Assembly (NCBI GenBank): GCA_032718475.1
Contig: JAUCBJ010000597.1
Location: forward strand, 1 to 64,000
Reading direction: 5' to 3'
DNA length: 64,000 nucleotides
DNA from: Nemertoderma westbladi
Taxonomy: Eukaryota > Xenacoelomorpha > Nemertodermatida > Nemertodermatidae
Made by a program: the position numbers and the translations under genes. The stretch's first letter is position 1. Every line of letters starts with the position of its first letter. Positions 34,642 through 43,548 of the stretch are shown in pieces. Below the pieces are notes generated by a model. That model was given only the letters and a program-made list of their open reading frames with translations, was not told the origin of the DNA and made no database searches.

Positions 34642-35103
34642 ATGAAATCACTCAAAGCTTTAATTAAACAATTTGACGGGGATTTAAAGTTCTTATCTAA
34701 CGCCTCCCTCAACCGTAGAAAAACCTTCTTACGCGTCGGCGGAACCGACGAACTTATAAGTTTTCTAATTAATATTATTCTAAATGTATTAAATGGTAAC
34801 GTAAAAATTCCTGAGCAAACAATCGTGAGGTTAAAATGCCATAAAAAAACAATACGCGAGATTGCTAAAAAACCAAAAGCCAAGTATCCCATTCGAATTT
34901 ATCGTAAACGATTGGTGCAAAGGGGCGGATTTATAAATCTACTAATCTCTGGTTTAATGAGTGGGCTTAACGCTTATCAGAAAATATCACCCATAATAAT
35001 GGCTGTAAGAGGCAGAAAATTAGCCCAATCCCGCCGGGGGTATAGACCTAGTACCTCTGGTACACGCGTCAACCGTCAAGTTTCTAGGTTTCCCATCTAC
35101 TGA
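34642..35103 (+). CDS. Small basic Polinton protein with RGG-F motif and hydrophobic helix, 153 aa
   Basis: The ORF starts MKSLKALIKQFDGDLKFL. It has many Lys/Arg residues, then KRLVQRGGFINLLISGLM (about residues 90-107), a basic stretch followed by a Gly-Gly-Phe and a hydrophobic helix. It ends in an Arg/Ser-rich tail. A basic block joined to a QRGGF-type hydrophobic helix recurs in small proteins of Polintons and adintovirus-like elements, where virion core or minor capsid roles have been suggested. It is intact and directly precedes the packaging ATPase, separated by 17 bases. The assignment rests on motif and position. Confidence 0.6.
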   Translation: MKSLKALIKQFDGDLKFLSNASLNRRKTFLRVGGTDELISFLINIILNVLNGNVKIPEQTIVRLKCHKKTIREIAKKPKAKYPIRIYRKRLVQRGGFINLLISGLMSGLNAYQKISPIIMAVRGRKLAQSRRGYRPSTSGTRVNRQVSRFPIY

Positions 35104-35120
35104 GTGGCTACCTATCAACA

Positions 35121-35831
35121 ATGTCCCGAGAGCCGACGATATCGCAGGAACCAATCACATCATACGACGCCTCTTTCAAGATGGGTTCGGCCATGATTAT
35201 TGCGGGTCCAAGTTCTTCCGGAAAAACAGTGCTGGTATCAAAAATTGTAAAAAATAAAAATTTAGTTTTTGATATAACCCCGAAGCGTGTATTATTCTTT
35301 TATGGCGCCACCCCACCAGAATTCCCAGGTATAACACATCTATTCAAAGGTTTACCGCAAAAAATTAATTCTATTTTCCGCGAAAACGATCTAATTATTA
35401 TAGACGACTTGTTAAGCGAAAGTAAGAGTGATGAGAGTTTGACAGAAAGCTTCACAAAAACCTGCCATCATACTTCCTGTTTCATTATCTATATAACACA
35501 AAATTTCTTCAGTAAAGGGGCGGAAACACGGACTAGAAGTCTAAATGCCCAATATTGTATTTTCACAAAAAATCCCCGCGACGCAAGTCAAATAAGCTAT
35601 ATAGCGCGGCAAGTGTACCCAAAAAATAGCAATTTTATTGTTCAAGCATATAGTGACGCCACACAAAAACCATTCACACACCTTCTCTTAGACTTTCATC
35701 AAAAAACGGATGATAGTATAAGAGTTAGGGGTGATATTTTCAACCCATTAGGGCAAACTGTTTATCAACCCACGAATATGAACTCTAACACACCTCACCA
35801 ACGCCCTGAGGCTCAGTCTATACCTCAGTAG
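35121..35831 (+). CDS. ATPase: FtsK/HerA-type DNA-packaging ATPase, 236 aa
   Basis: Residues 29-36 form a Walker A motif (GPSSSGKT) after a beta strand (MIIA). Residues 90-97 form a Walker B motif (DLIIIDDL). Downstream IIYITQNFF (about residues 122-130) fits the sensor strand with a polar Gln/Asn found in A32-like packaging ATPases. The protein would drive genome packaging into capsids. Length and order (between a small basic protein and the integrase) match Polintons. The frame is intact and ends in a polar Pro/Gln-rich tail. Confidence 0.9.
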   Translation: MSREPTISQEPITSYDASFKMGSAMIIAGPSSSGKTVLVSKIVKNKNLVFDITPKRVLFFYGATPPEFPGITHLFKGLPQKINSIFRENDLIIIDDLLSESKSDESLTESFTKTCHHTSCFIIYITQNFFSKGAETRTRSLNAQYCIFTKNPRDASQISYIARQVYPKNSNFIVQAYSDATQKPFTHLLLDFHQKTDDSIRVRGDIFNPLGQTVYQPTNMNSNTPHQRPEAQSIPQ

Positions 35832-35957
35832 AGACGCCGCGCTAAAACCATTTTCACACCTTGTTTAGACTTTCACCAAAATTAGGTTATTATCGGTCCA
35901 TGAACGTGAACTCCAGTACAGTATATAGTATTAATATATTAATAATGATATATAACG
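35832..35957 (+). other. Spacer with partial repeat of ATPase 3' end
   Basis: After the ATPase stop, the string aaaaccattttcacacct tgt with gactttcacc resembles part of the ATPase coding sequence at about 35666-35700 (aaaaccattcacacacct... gactttcatc). This suggests a small duplication of the gene's 3' part. Confidence 0.45.
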
Positions 35958-36419
35958 ATGAAAAATAACGAGATTAGCCTCGGAAATTTTAAGAAGTTGT
36001 ATCTAGTTTCTACTTTATTAACGGATACTTATAATAATAATAATAAGAAAAGCAATAATATAATACAACCGCTAGATGGTGTGACAATTTCATCCCAGAA
36101 AGCCAAACGATTGTTGAGTTATTTGATGCGATTCTCGCGAGACAGAGTATGGTGGAGTGATAATAATAAACTCTATATAGAAAATAAACTTATACCCGGA
36201 GCGAATATTGATCATTTGATTGAATTGCTGACTACAAAAAAAAATAAGAAAAACACCAAAATAATTCCAGGACAAGCAACATTTTTGGGGTTATTAAAAC
36301 GATTAAGGATACCAAAACGATTAATTGGTCGCGGTTGGTTGAAACGGCAAAGGGTCCGTGTGACCCCTTCCAACGCAAAACGCGTCGACGCGTGGAAACA
36401 ATACGTAGGACTACAATAA
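35958..36419 (+). CDS. Conserved-type Polinton small protein, 153 aa, unknown function
   Basis: The ORF starts MKNNEISLGNFKKLYLVS, with an Asn-rich insert from an aataataat run. It has a globular middle with WWSDNNKLYIENKLIPGANI (about residues 63-82) followed by a predicted helix, and a basic C-terminal third. The W-x-x-x-x-x-L-x-I-x-x-x-x-I-P-G-(A/S)-N-I pattern is one I associate with a conserved uncharacterised small protein of animal Polintons. It sits between ATPase and integrase. The frame is intact and no enzymatic motif is visible. Confidence 0.6.
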   Translation: MKNNEISLGNFKKLYLVSTLLTDTYNNNNKKSNNIIQPLDGVTISSQKAKRLLSYLMRFSRDRVWWSDNNKLYIENKLIPGANIDHLIELLTTKKNKKNTKIIPGQATFLGLLKRLRIPKRLIGRGWLKRQRVRVTPSNAKRVDAWKQYVGLQ

Positions 36420-36537
36420 ATCGACATGCGGAAACAAAACGCGGGATAACATTAAAATAGTAGTATGTTTTTTGAACGTTTCATATTAAGTATTAACTGC
36501 CATTGCAAGTGTTTTCTGCCGCGACACGACACAACCG

Positions 36538-37657
36538 ATGGGGAGAATCGTAGAAAATCGAACAAACAAACGACTGGGAAGAATATATTACGATGTTTCA
36601 AATGCTGCCGGTTTCGCGAGCGTAACCAAACTAGCGAAAGCCGCTAAAGTTACGAGAAATCGCGCAAAGGAGTGGTTGAGCTCCCAACGAACGTATTCCC
36701 TACACGCGCCGGCTAGGCGCCATTACCCGACATCAAAAATCTTCACGGGTGGTATTGGCGATCTATACCAAGCGGATTTGTGTGATATGCAACCTTTTAG
36801 GGGCGAGAATAATGGCTACGGTTACATACTTACTTGTATTGACTGTTTTAGTCGGAAGGCGTGGGCGTTGGGTCTAAAACGTAAAACAGGGGTCGAAATT
36901 AAAAGGGCCCTAGCCGCGATATTCGAAGAAAGGAAGCCTAAACGGCTAGCAGTTGATCAAGGAACTGAGTTTGTTAATAAATTGGTGAAAGATTTCTTAC
37001 AGAACAATAATGTTCATTTTTATACATTAGTTAGCCAATTTAAAGCTAGTATCTGTGAGGCTGAATCGCACCCTCAAATCTCGCATGTACAGAATTTTCA
37101 TGAGGAGACAGAATAGAGAATGGATGTACTCATCCATTCTCTATTCTGTCTCCGTTCTCCATTCTCTATTCCCAAAAATATTGGTTGCATATAATAATTC
37201 AATACATAGAACCATTGGTATGGCACCAAACTCTGTCAATAAAAAGAATGAAACTGACCTATTTTTAAAACTATATGGGAGTGTGGGTCATCCCAATAAA
37301 AGAAAACGTCGCGCACAGCGTCGAGTTCATTTCAAGGTTGGTGATAAGGTGCGGCTGAGTTTAGCTAGAAAGCCATTTGACAAAGGTTATACACCTAATT
37401 ATATAGTAGAAATTTTCAAAATTTACAGAATAAGATTGGATCGAGAGCCGTACCCTATGTACGAAGTTGTGGACTCGAATGGGCGCGTTATAAAGGGGAC
37501 ATTTTATCGACATGAAATCCAAAAGGTAATAGAACCATTTCTATTCCTACCAATTGAAAAAATAATTAAAGAAAAAGTAAATAAAAGCGGGAAAAAGCAA
37601 TATTTGGTTAAATTTGTTGGTTTTGCGACACATCGATGGGTTGATCACGTACAATAA
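36538..37657 (+). pseudogene. INT: Retroviral-type DDE integrase with C-terminal chromodomain, frameshifted and carrying a hairpin insertion
   Basis: The integrase inserts the element DNA into host chromosomes. An N-terminal HTH-like region is followed by the DDE core. The first Asp lies in YQADLCDM, the second in LAVDQGTEF, and the Glu in KASICE at about 37050-37060. Immediately after that Glu the frame shifts, and the match resumes in the next frame with NRTLKSRMYRIF. A 23-bp perfect inverted repeat (37104-37153) then interrupts the core just before ILVAYNNSIHRTIGMAP. The C-terminal part has an SH3-like region (FKVGDKVRLS) and a chromodomain-like end (EKIIKEKVNKSGKKQYLVKF). The two ORFs are 36538-37116 and 37055-37657. 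As assembled the catalytic core cannot be made in one piece. Confidence 0.93.
37104..37153. repeat. Perfect 23-bp inverted repeat with 4-base loop inside integrase
   Basis: The left arm (37104-37126) is the exact complement of the right arm (37131-37153) with a tact loop. A further partial copy of the right arm (tccattctctattc) follows at about 37157-37170. It lies in the integrase core at a place where the homologous coding pattern should run on without interruption. Confidence 0.9.
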
Positions 37658-37671
37658 TTAATTATATTATT

Positions 37672-38528
37672 ATGGATTACTTACATTTAACGTTGACTTC
37701 CGACGCCAGTCTAGATAAATATCCTGATAACACTCCCAGCGATTTCACGATTGAGTTGTCCAAACCTATCCCCGTCAGCACAGATTGGGTCGTGGGCCTA
37801 AAGGAAATACAGTATGTGTCGACCTATAGAAATATTGAACAAAGATCCGGAATTAGAATTGGGGAATATATGTATGATGAGGATTTGGAATTTCATATAG
37901 CTCCATACAATCTTATAGAAATCGATTTTAATCTTGGGCTATATGCTTCTATTGAGTCAATTTTAAACCATATTAGTGTTTATTTGAAAAATCCCACAAT
38001 ATCCCACCATGGTTTCAAAGATGTTAAGTTTAACTACCAAAACATACATCAAAAATTCATCTGTATTGTAAGAAAGGTCGCTATTTCCAATTCTATGGAG
38101 ATATAATAAATATTTTCGGGTTATCGAGTTTAAAAAATAATTTAATGGGTCTTGGGGCGCTTTGGGCAATACACTACAACGGAGATGATGGTTTATTGAA
38201 CTTAGGCTGTAAAGATACAAACAAAATGGATGGGGTCGAATTCCCTGAACCTTGCGATATAACGAGGGATAGACACACAATGTTTATATATACAGATATG
38301 ATTGAATCTTCTCACGTAGGACATTCGATGGCGCCTCTTTTGCGGATAATCCCCTTGAAATGGGAACCATACTCATTCATCAACCAGGAATTCAAAAACA
38401 CACATTACAAACAATTAAAAAATAAAAAAGTGCTCGATACAATTAGTATAACGCTTCGCGACCATAAAGGAAAGCATATAGTCTTTCATGGAGGTAAAAC
38501 AATTTTAGTTCTAGAACTCAAAAAATAA
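37672..38528 (+). pseudogene. Penton-like minor capsid protein 1 of the Polinton, frameshifted
   Basis: The first piece (37672-38106) starts MDYLHLTLTSDASLDKYPDN, followed by TPSDFTIELSKPI and a W-V-V-G-L-K-E-I strand. The second piece (open to 38528) has FIYTDMIESSHVGHSMAPLL and ends with a TILVLELKK strand. The N-terminal pattern of S-x-x-x-(F/Y)-P-x-N-(T/S)-x-x-x-F-x-x-x-L-x-x-P-I and the C-terminal V-G-x-x-x-(A)-P-L-L-R are typical of the single-jelly-roll penton-like minor capsid protein of Polintons. The frame changes at about 38085-38110. It would form the capsid vertices with the major capsid protein. Confidence 0.85.
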
Positions 38529-38530
38529 CA

Positions 38531-39360
38531 ATGGCGACAAAAACTACAAGAATGAACAGTTATTACGTTGTACTACCCTCAAACGCAAACCCCATAGAAT
38601 TCCCACGTAATAGCGCCAGCGATTTCCAAACAAATTTGCAAATTCCTTTACCTTTCGCTAGAGGGCAGTGGTTAGTAGGTTTAACTGGTATAACATAACG
38701 TACGTATCTAGTATCAGGTATGACAATAGCGACATTTATATAAAGGCCATAAAAAATAAAAAAATGTTTACAAGAGATGTTACTCTCCCCGAAGGATCTT
38801 TCCTATCGTTGGAAAGGATCATTGAGTACTTCAACAAAAGCCTTATTAAAGGCCAAATTAATATAATTGATAATAGAGCACGCTCCGGTAATATAACCAT
38901 ACATTTTAAAGGTAAACAGTTGTCGATATTTGTCAGTAAACGTTTGGGTGGTTACCTAGGATTAACAGAACACGAGGTTGACGGCAAAGGTTTTATGTGT
39001 GTACAAAATGCTGTAGGGGATTATCACTTGCTAAGGATTGATTCACGAAATAATAAGTACAACTGCCATAAGCATCCTAATGCTGTCGAAATACTGGAAC
39101 CCAACATAAATATACATATCAATTGCGTCGAACCTCAATTTGTAGACAATAGCGAATACCCTCTGTTACGTGGCATACCCATAGAAGGGGAATATGGGCA
39201 AATTATTAGTCGAGAAGTTCAGGAAGTCTACTATAAAAAAGTTAATTCAACATCTAATTTACGTTATATACGAGTTCGGTTGATTGGGGATTCGGGAAAT
39301 TTGTTGCGCTTTCATTATGGAAATTCAATATTGACGCTTCATTTTATACGAATTGATTGA
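38531..39360 (+). pseudogene. Penton-like minor capsid protein 2, tandem paralogue, frameshifted
   Basis: The start ATG at 38531 follows the previous stop by two bases. The first piece contains YYVVLPSNANPIEFPRN, then SASDFQTNL, and a QWLVGLTGI strand, stopping at about 38698. The frame then changes within about 38685-38700. The rest (to 39360) contains SEYPLLRGIPIEGEYGQIIS and a final ILTLHFIRID strand. The layout repeats that of the gene just upstream, so the two are paralogues. They are strongly diverged, so the duplication is old or one copy was acquired. Confidence 0.82.
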
Positions 39361-39427
39361 GATAGACACAATTTAATCGATGTAAATTATTTATTCTTAT
39401 CTGATTATCTGAAGTAATAGCGACTAT

Positions 39428-40021
39428 ATGGATAAATTTCTAAGCCGCAGCCATGGGAGTGATTATTACCCGACGCTGGAAACCCCGGGAATAATAGTAG
39501 ATTTCCAATATTATACGCATCATCCGCAGATCGGCCAACACCCCGTTGCAACCATTTATTTTAAAGAGTTTGCGGCTTATAATACTACTATCAAATCATT
39601 AGAAAACGTATGGTTTATTAATGGTCCACCCGCAAAAATTTTAAGTTTAAGCGAATACGATCGTCTCACACAACTCGCCAATATTACGCATCACATTAAT
39701 TTTGGCTACGGATTTATGGACCAAAGCGCATTTAAAATGTACATACAGGAATGGTTACAAGAAAAAAAACGGTTGGGGTTTCAAATATTAATACGCGGAA
39801 TACCGAAATTATTTATTTTAAAAAATGAATTTAATGTGAATGGAATACTTCTAGAAACGTACGGCATAAACGAAAAATATATTGATCATGACACCAAATG
39901 TCTTTTTCATGATTATTCGGGAATAACAAATTGTGCCTACCATTCTGATAAAGATTCTTGTTTTAATTACTGTTCTATGAAACTCGCAGTTGGTTATGGG
40001 AAATGGTTGTCATCAAATTAA
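39428..40021 (+). CDS. Conserved-type Polinton protein, 197 aa, Cys/His-containing C-terminus
   Basis: The ORF starts MDKFLSRSHGSDYYPTLETP. The first two thirds look like a mixed alpha/beta domain (IVDFQYYTHHPQIG, then VENVWF-like and KLFILKNEF strands). The last part has a C-x3-H...C-x2-H-x5-C-x3-C arrangement (CLFHDY, CAYHSDKDSCFNYC), then a helix ending KWLSSN. I associate a C/H-rich end followed by a Trp-containing helix with an uncharacterised conserved protein of animal Polintons. It lies between the penton-like and core-like genes, so a virion role is possible. The frame is intact. Confidence 0.55.
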   Translation: MDKFLSRSHGSDYYPTLETPGIIVDFQYYTHHPQIGQHPVATIYFKEFAAYNTTIKSLENVWFINGPPAKILSLSEYDRLTQLANITHHINFGYGFMDQSAFKMYIQEWLQEKKRLGFQILIRGIPKLFILKNEFNVNGILLETYGINEKYIDHDTKCLFHDYSGITNCAYHSDKDSCFNYCSMKLAVGYGKWLSSN

Positions 40022-40143
40022 TGCATATATATTTATTAATTATATTGTATTATTATGTGGTACATATATTATTTGTTGATTACACATATACGTATGTAGT
40101 AAAGAATTATTATTATACGTTATAATAAATACTCATAATAATA
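40022..40143 (+). other. Very AT-rich spacer
   Basis: 122 bases of nearly pure AT with tata-type strings, likely the promoter of the core-like protein gene. No specific site is assigned. Confidence 0.35.
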
Positions 40144-40671
40144 ATGTCAGATTTTAATTTGTTTAAATTATATAGCGCCCCACAAATCCAACTGGGAAGT
40201 GGGAATTATAGTGATATACCTGTTTTTAAGGGTGGAAGCATTCTCCCAGGGTTTGGCCCATCTACTGGTATATGGAATAATAAGAATAATAAATTCGGGC
40301 GGCAATACACCCAAAATCGTCAGCGTGGGCGCGGAATATTAACAACTGGCCTCGGTATATTAGCGCGCAAGTTAGGGAGAAAGGTACTAACTAAAGCGCT
40401 CCCCAAAGCAGCAAGAGTAGCGCGGAAATACATAATACCGGAAGGAAAACGTATTTTACGCAGTAAAGCAGATGATTTGATAAATAAAGTGGCCGCGCGG
40501 TTAGAACCTCATCCAAAGACACGCCAAATCGCCCAACGGGTATACAATGAATTTACAAACCCGAAAAGTAAAAAAAAGAGGAGCTGGAAACGGCGACACC
40601 CAAGTGTGGGTATGAACGTTGGGCGCAAACGTAAAAAGCGAAATAATAAATGTCGCGACATTTTTATGTAA
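40144..40671 (+). CDS. Basic virion core-like protein, 175 aa
   Basis: The ORF starts MSDFNLFKLYSAPQIQLGSG. It has a Gly-rich N-terminus, then QRGRGILTTGLGILARKLGR (about residues 59-78). A long basic helical part follows, and the C-terminus has dense Lys/Arg clusters (KSKKKRSWKRRH, GRKRKKRNN). The basic charge, the RGRG-helix element and the position directly upstream of the major capsid gene fit the DNA-condensing core proteins of adintovirus-like elements, comparable in role to adenovirus core proteins. The frame is intact. Its stop is eight bases before the capsid ATG. Confidence 0.65.
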   Translation: MSDFNLFKLYSAPQIQLGSGNYSDIPVFKGGSILPGFGPSTGIWNNKNNKFGRQYTQNRQRGRGILTTGLGILARKLGRKVLTKALPKAARVARKYIIPEGKRILRSKADDLINKVAARLEPHPKTRQIAQRVYNEFTNPKSKKKRSWKRRHPSVGMNVGRKRKKRNNKCRDIFM

Positions 40672-40678
40672 CTTAACA

Positions 40679-41930
40679 ATGAGTAAATTAGAATTATCAT
40701 TATTCTCGAGTAAAACAAATCAGCGAGAATATACATCTTCACATTTTTTGGATATCTACCCGATTTCTACTCTTGATGCGAATGCCAGGCAAATAGAGTT
40801 CTTTATACCCCAGTCAAATGTTCTATATACTGATTTAAAGAATTCGAAATTTCACATTAAATATAAAATTACGTGGGATGGTAATAGGGCTAACGACGAT
40901 ACAACCCTCCACCATCTCAATTACCCCGGTGGGTCACTATTTGAAAATTGTTCGTTATACCTAAATGAAAAGCTAGTTGAAACCTCGAATGGGTTCTACG
41001 CCTATAAGTCTACGTTTCAGACATTACTGCTGACAGATGCTAACGAAAAACGCGGTATTTTAAGAGCTGGCGGTTATGAAGATACAAATAATAATCTAGG
41101 CGGGGTACCAGTCGCTACTGAGAATGACGTTCGCGGGAATTATGTTAAATTCGTTGTGGCCCCAATTTTTTTAGACCTAACAAGCCAGGACAAATTACTG
41201 CCGCCAGGAATTAACATTCGACTTCGTATAGACCGAGTATCGAATAATTTTTTTTTTGAAAGTTGAACCCCCCGCAGGATTGGTAAACCCAAGAGTTGAA
41301 ATCATGAATATTAATTTAAAAATAAAACGCCACAGGATTGATGCCGAGGTTATGCGTGCGCATTTGTTGGGGTCACAAAAAAATGACTTTATTTATAACT
41401 TGTTAAAACAAGAAGTGAAAACCTTCACTATTGGTGGCGGGCAGTCCAGTTATACAGAATCGAACATAATCCAAGGGAAATTACCTAAGTATATTTTGAT
41501 TGGAATGCTTACCAACGCCAGCTTCAACGGGGAATTAAGCAGTAATCCGCTACATTTTAACCATTTCGGTTTAAATTATGCCGAACTAAACATCGACTCC
41601 CGTATTATACACGGGTATCCATATCGCCCTAACTTTCCGGAAAACAATTTTATGTTGGAATTCGAAAGTTTAATGAACGTGTTCAAGAGCTTGAGCGGCG
41701 TATTTTGCTCGCTAACACCAGAACGGTTTCGTACCCAATTTCCTTTGATCGTATTTGATCTTACCGCCGGAGGCGATCAAAGCCATGAGATTCAACCTAG
41801 TATACATACAAGCGGACATTTGATTCTGAAATTTAGTAATGCGCTAGTTAACACTATTAACGTTATATTAATGGCAAGCTATGACGCTCTTCTATCTATT
41901 TCAGAAGCCAAGGAAATAATAACCGAATAA
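40679..41930 (+). pseudogene. MCP: Double-jelly-roll major capsid protein, single frameshift at a T run
   Basis: The ATG at 40679 is preferred over the in-frame upstream start at 40619 because the upstream part overlaps the core protein gene and lacks the capsid pattern. The N-terminus MSKLELSLFSSKTNQ and IEFFIPQSNVLYTDL are typical of Polinton capsid proteins. Mid-protein PGGSLFENCSLYLN and the C-terminal SYDALLSISEAKEIITE also fit. The frame breaks at a run of 10 T (41248-41257), where the second frame continues with NVLY-independent strands such as FIYNLLKQEVKTFTIGGGQ. Without the break it would be about 417 residues, normal for this family. It forms the icosahedral shell. Confidence 0.88.
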
Positions 41931-42024
41931 ATAAAGATCTCGCATAGTACAAAGTAAGCGAAGCCACACCGCCTGCAGAATTAGAAAAATTCTCTTAAAC
42001 TTTTAATGATACGCGTACGCTAAG

Positions 42025-42464
42025 ATGTTGGACTCTATACAATTAGCGAAATTCCCGGTGGGGCCAGAATACATCGGTGTTTACGCAATCGACCAATTAC
42101 ACCTAATACACACAAAAAAAATAAGCATAAACAAAATTATTCATTTATTATTAATAATCAACGTATAGGCCTACCAGGACAACACTGGTCTTGCGTACGC
42201 GTGGTTAACAGAATTGCTTATTATTTAGATTCGTTTGGTAAAGCCCCGCCACCAAAAATATCATATTGGCTGCATAAATATACCCAAAGGCATACTTGGA
42301 ATCGTAAAATATTTCAAGCGCCGCAATCGACTCGGTGTGGTCTATTTTGCCTGTATTATTTAACCGAGGTGCCGAAAAATCCCGGAGCAATGAATATATT
42401 CACCTCTAATTTGCGGTACAATGATTTATTGTTATTACTGTGGACACTTTCATTAATAAAATAA
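42025..42464 (+). pseudogene. PRO: Adenovirus-type cysteine protease, frameshift at an A run
   Basis: This is a maturation protease of the C5/Ulp1-like fold. The start piece (ATG 42025) has FPVGPEYIGVYAIDQL and runs into a run of eight A (42114-42121), where the frame changes. The second piece contains the catalytic His in GLPGQHWSC, the acidic partner in YYLDSFG and the nucleophile Cys in STRCGLFCLYYL. Order and spacing of His, Asp and Cys match Polinton proteases. Only the N-terminal strand is separated by the break, so the fault could be a sequencing error. Confidence 0.85.
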
Positions 42465-43124
42465 TTTAATTATTTCGGTTATGGGTATATTCAATTGCGG
42501 TGTGTGAACATGTTATTAGCGTTAATATTAATAATAAATATTTATTTCTTGGGTATATAGTAATAGCAATATTTTTAATAAATATATGGGACGCGGTAAG
42601 TGACGTGGGTTGGGGTCTTCACGCAGCACTATTCGTTTTTAATTTTTATTGTCAATCACAGAAACCTCGCGGAGGTCTCTTTAATGTGTGGGCGGCTGGT
42701 AAAACTGGAATAATAATATAATAATTGGGCATAGAGCACATTGGGACCCAACTCTTTCCGTTATATGCCAAGCATCTGCCGCCCAACCTATGTGGTTAAC
42801 ACAAAGGCCAGAATCTCTATCCACGCTACACGCATTAGACAATAATTAAACGCTCTAACGACAATCAAAGCTCTGGGTTCAATTTACTCACATATGTGGC
42901 CGGTTTCTCAAAAGAAGAAATAAGCCATATACGAAGCATAGATAATTAGCCTTATTTGAAAAACTTCCTATAAATTTCGAAGCATAGAAAATTAGCCTTA
43001 CCAAAGTAGTTATTAGTTCTGTTGTAGTTTGCTATATAACATTGAGAATCGCGATAGCGGCATCACTTTATTATTTTAATTTTTAATATTATTCTTAATT
43101 TATTAATTATTAATTTCAATTTCA
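42465..43124 (+). other. Polinton spacer with a weak 73-codon ORF and a small duplication
   Basis: A short ORF (42500-42721, GTG start) contains a hydrophobic stretch (YLFLGYIVIAIFLINIW) that could be a membrane helix, but start and context are weak. At about 42929-43000 there is a tandem duplication of a unit with cgaagcatag and aattagcctta, separated by a copy of gaaaaacttcctataaattt that also occurs at about 28255. Confidence 0.4.
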
Positions 43125-43406
43125 ATGGCTGAAGGCGGTAAAAAACCGACGTTAGTTGTTCAACCCTTCGAGCATCATCCTCCAACATTTAATTTAGAAA
43201 AATGGAACAGGATGAATCTAAGAAGAGTTATGTGGGCACAAAGGGTGCGGGTGATGCACTCAATTGAGGTAAACTGCAGGTATAATGATGATTTGGTCCC
43301 AGCGTGCCCGGCGATCGTCTTGCCGATCGCCGGGGGGCGACCGATGTGTGTGTGCCCACCGCGGATGATCGGTGAAACGCATACGCCACCTCCAACCGAA
43401 AATTAA
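43125..43406 (+). CDS. Hypothetical Polinton protein, 93 aa, with internal hairpin
   Basis: The ORF starts ATGGCTGAAGGCGG after an AT-rich leader, a good start context. The protein is Pro-rich with MAEGGKKPTLVVQPFEHH, a helical middle with several Arg and Met, and CPPRMIGETHTPPPTEN at the end. No family is recognised. An 11-bp inverted repeat (43307-43317 with 43324-43334) lies in the coding part. It is the last ORF before the right terminal repeat; short distal genes of this type vary among Polintons. Confidence 0.4.
   Translation: MAEGGKKPTLVVQPFEHHPPTFNLEKWNRMNLRRVMWAQRVRVMHSIEVNCRYNDDLVPACPAIVLPIAGGRPMCVCPPRMIGETHTPPPTEN
43307..43334. repeat. GC-rich 11-bp hairpin
   Basis: The arms cccggcgatcg (43307-43317) and cgatcgccggg (43324-43334) are exact complements, with a six-base loop. 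It is the only GC-rich patch in this AT-rich part of the element. Confidence 0.85.
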
Positions 43407-43548
43407 TGTAAGTAATAATTTCGACAATTAATATAATAACATTAATAAATAAAATCAACAAATTCAACAATAGTACCTACATGCTAAAGGCTTTGCTTAC
43501 TTCGTGCCGAGTGAAGGCTCAGGACATGGCTCGCCCCTCCACATATAA

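Noticed and set aside
40619-40678. Upstream start for the major capsid gene
   Set aside because: It would overlap the core-like gene and adds residues without the capsid N-terminal pattern; ATG at 40679 fits better.
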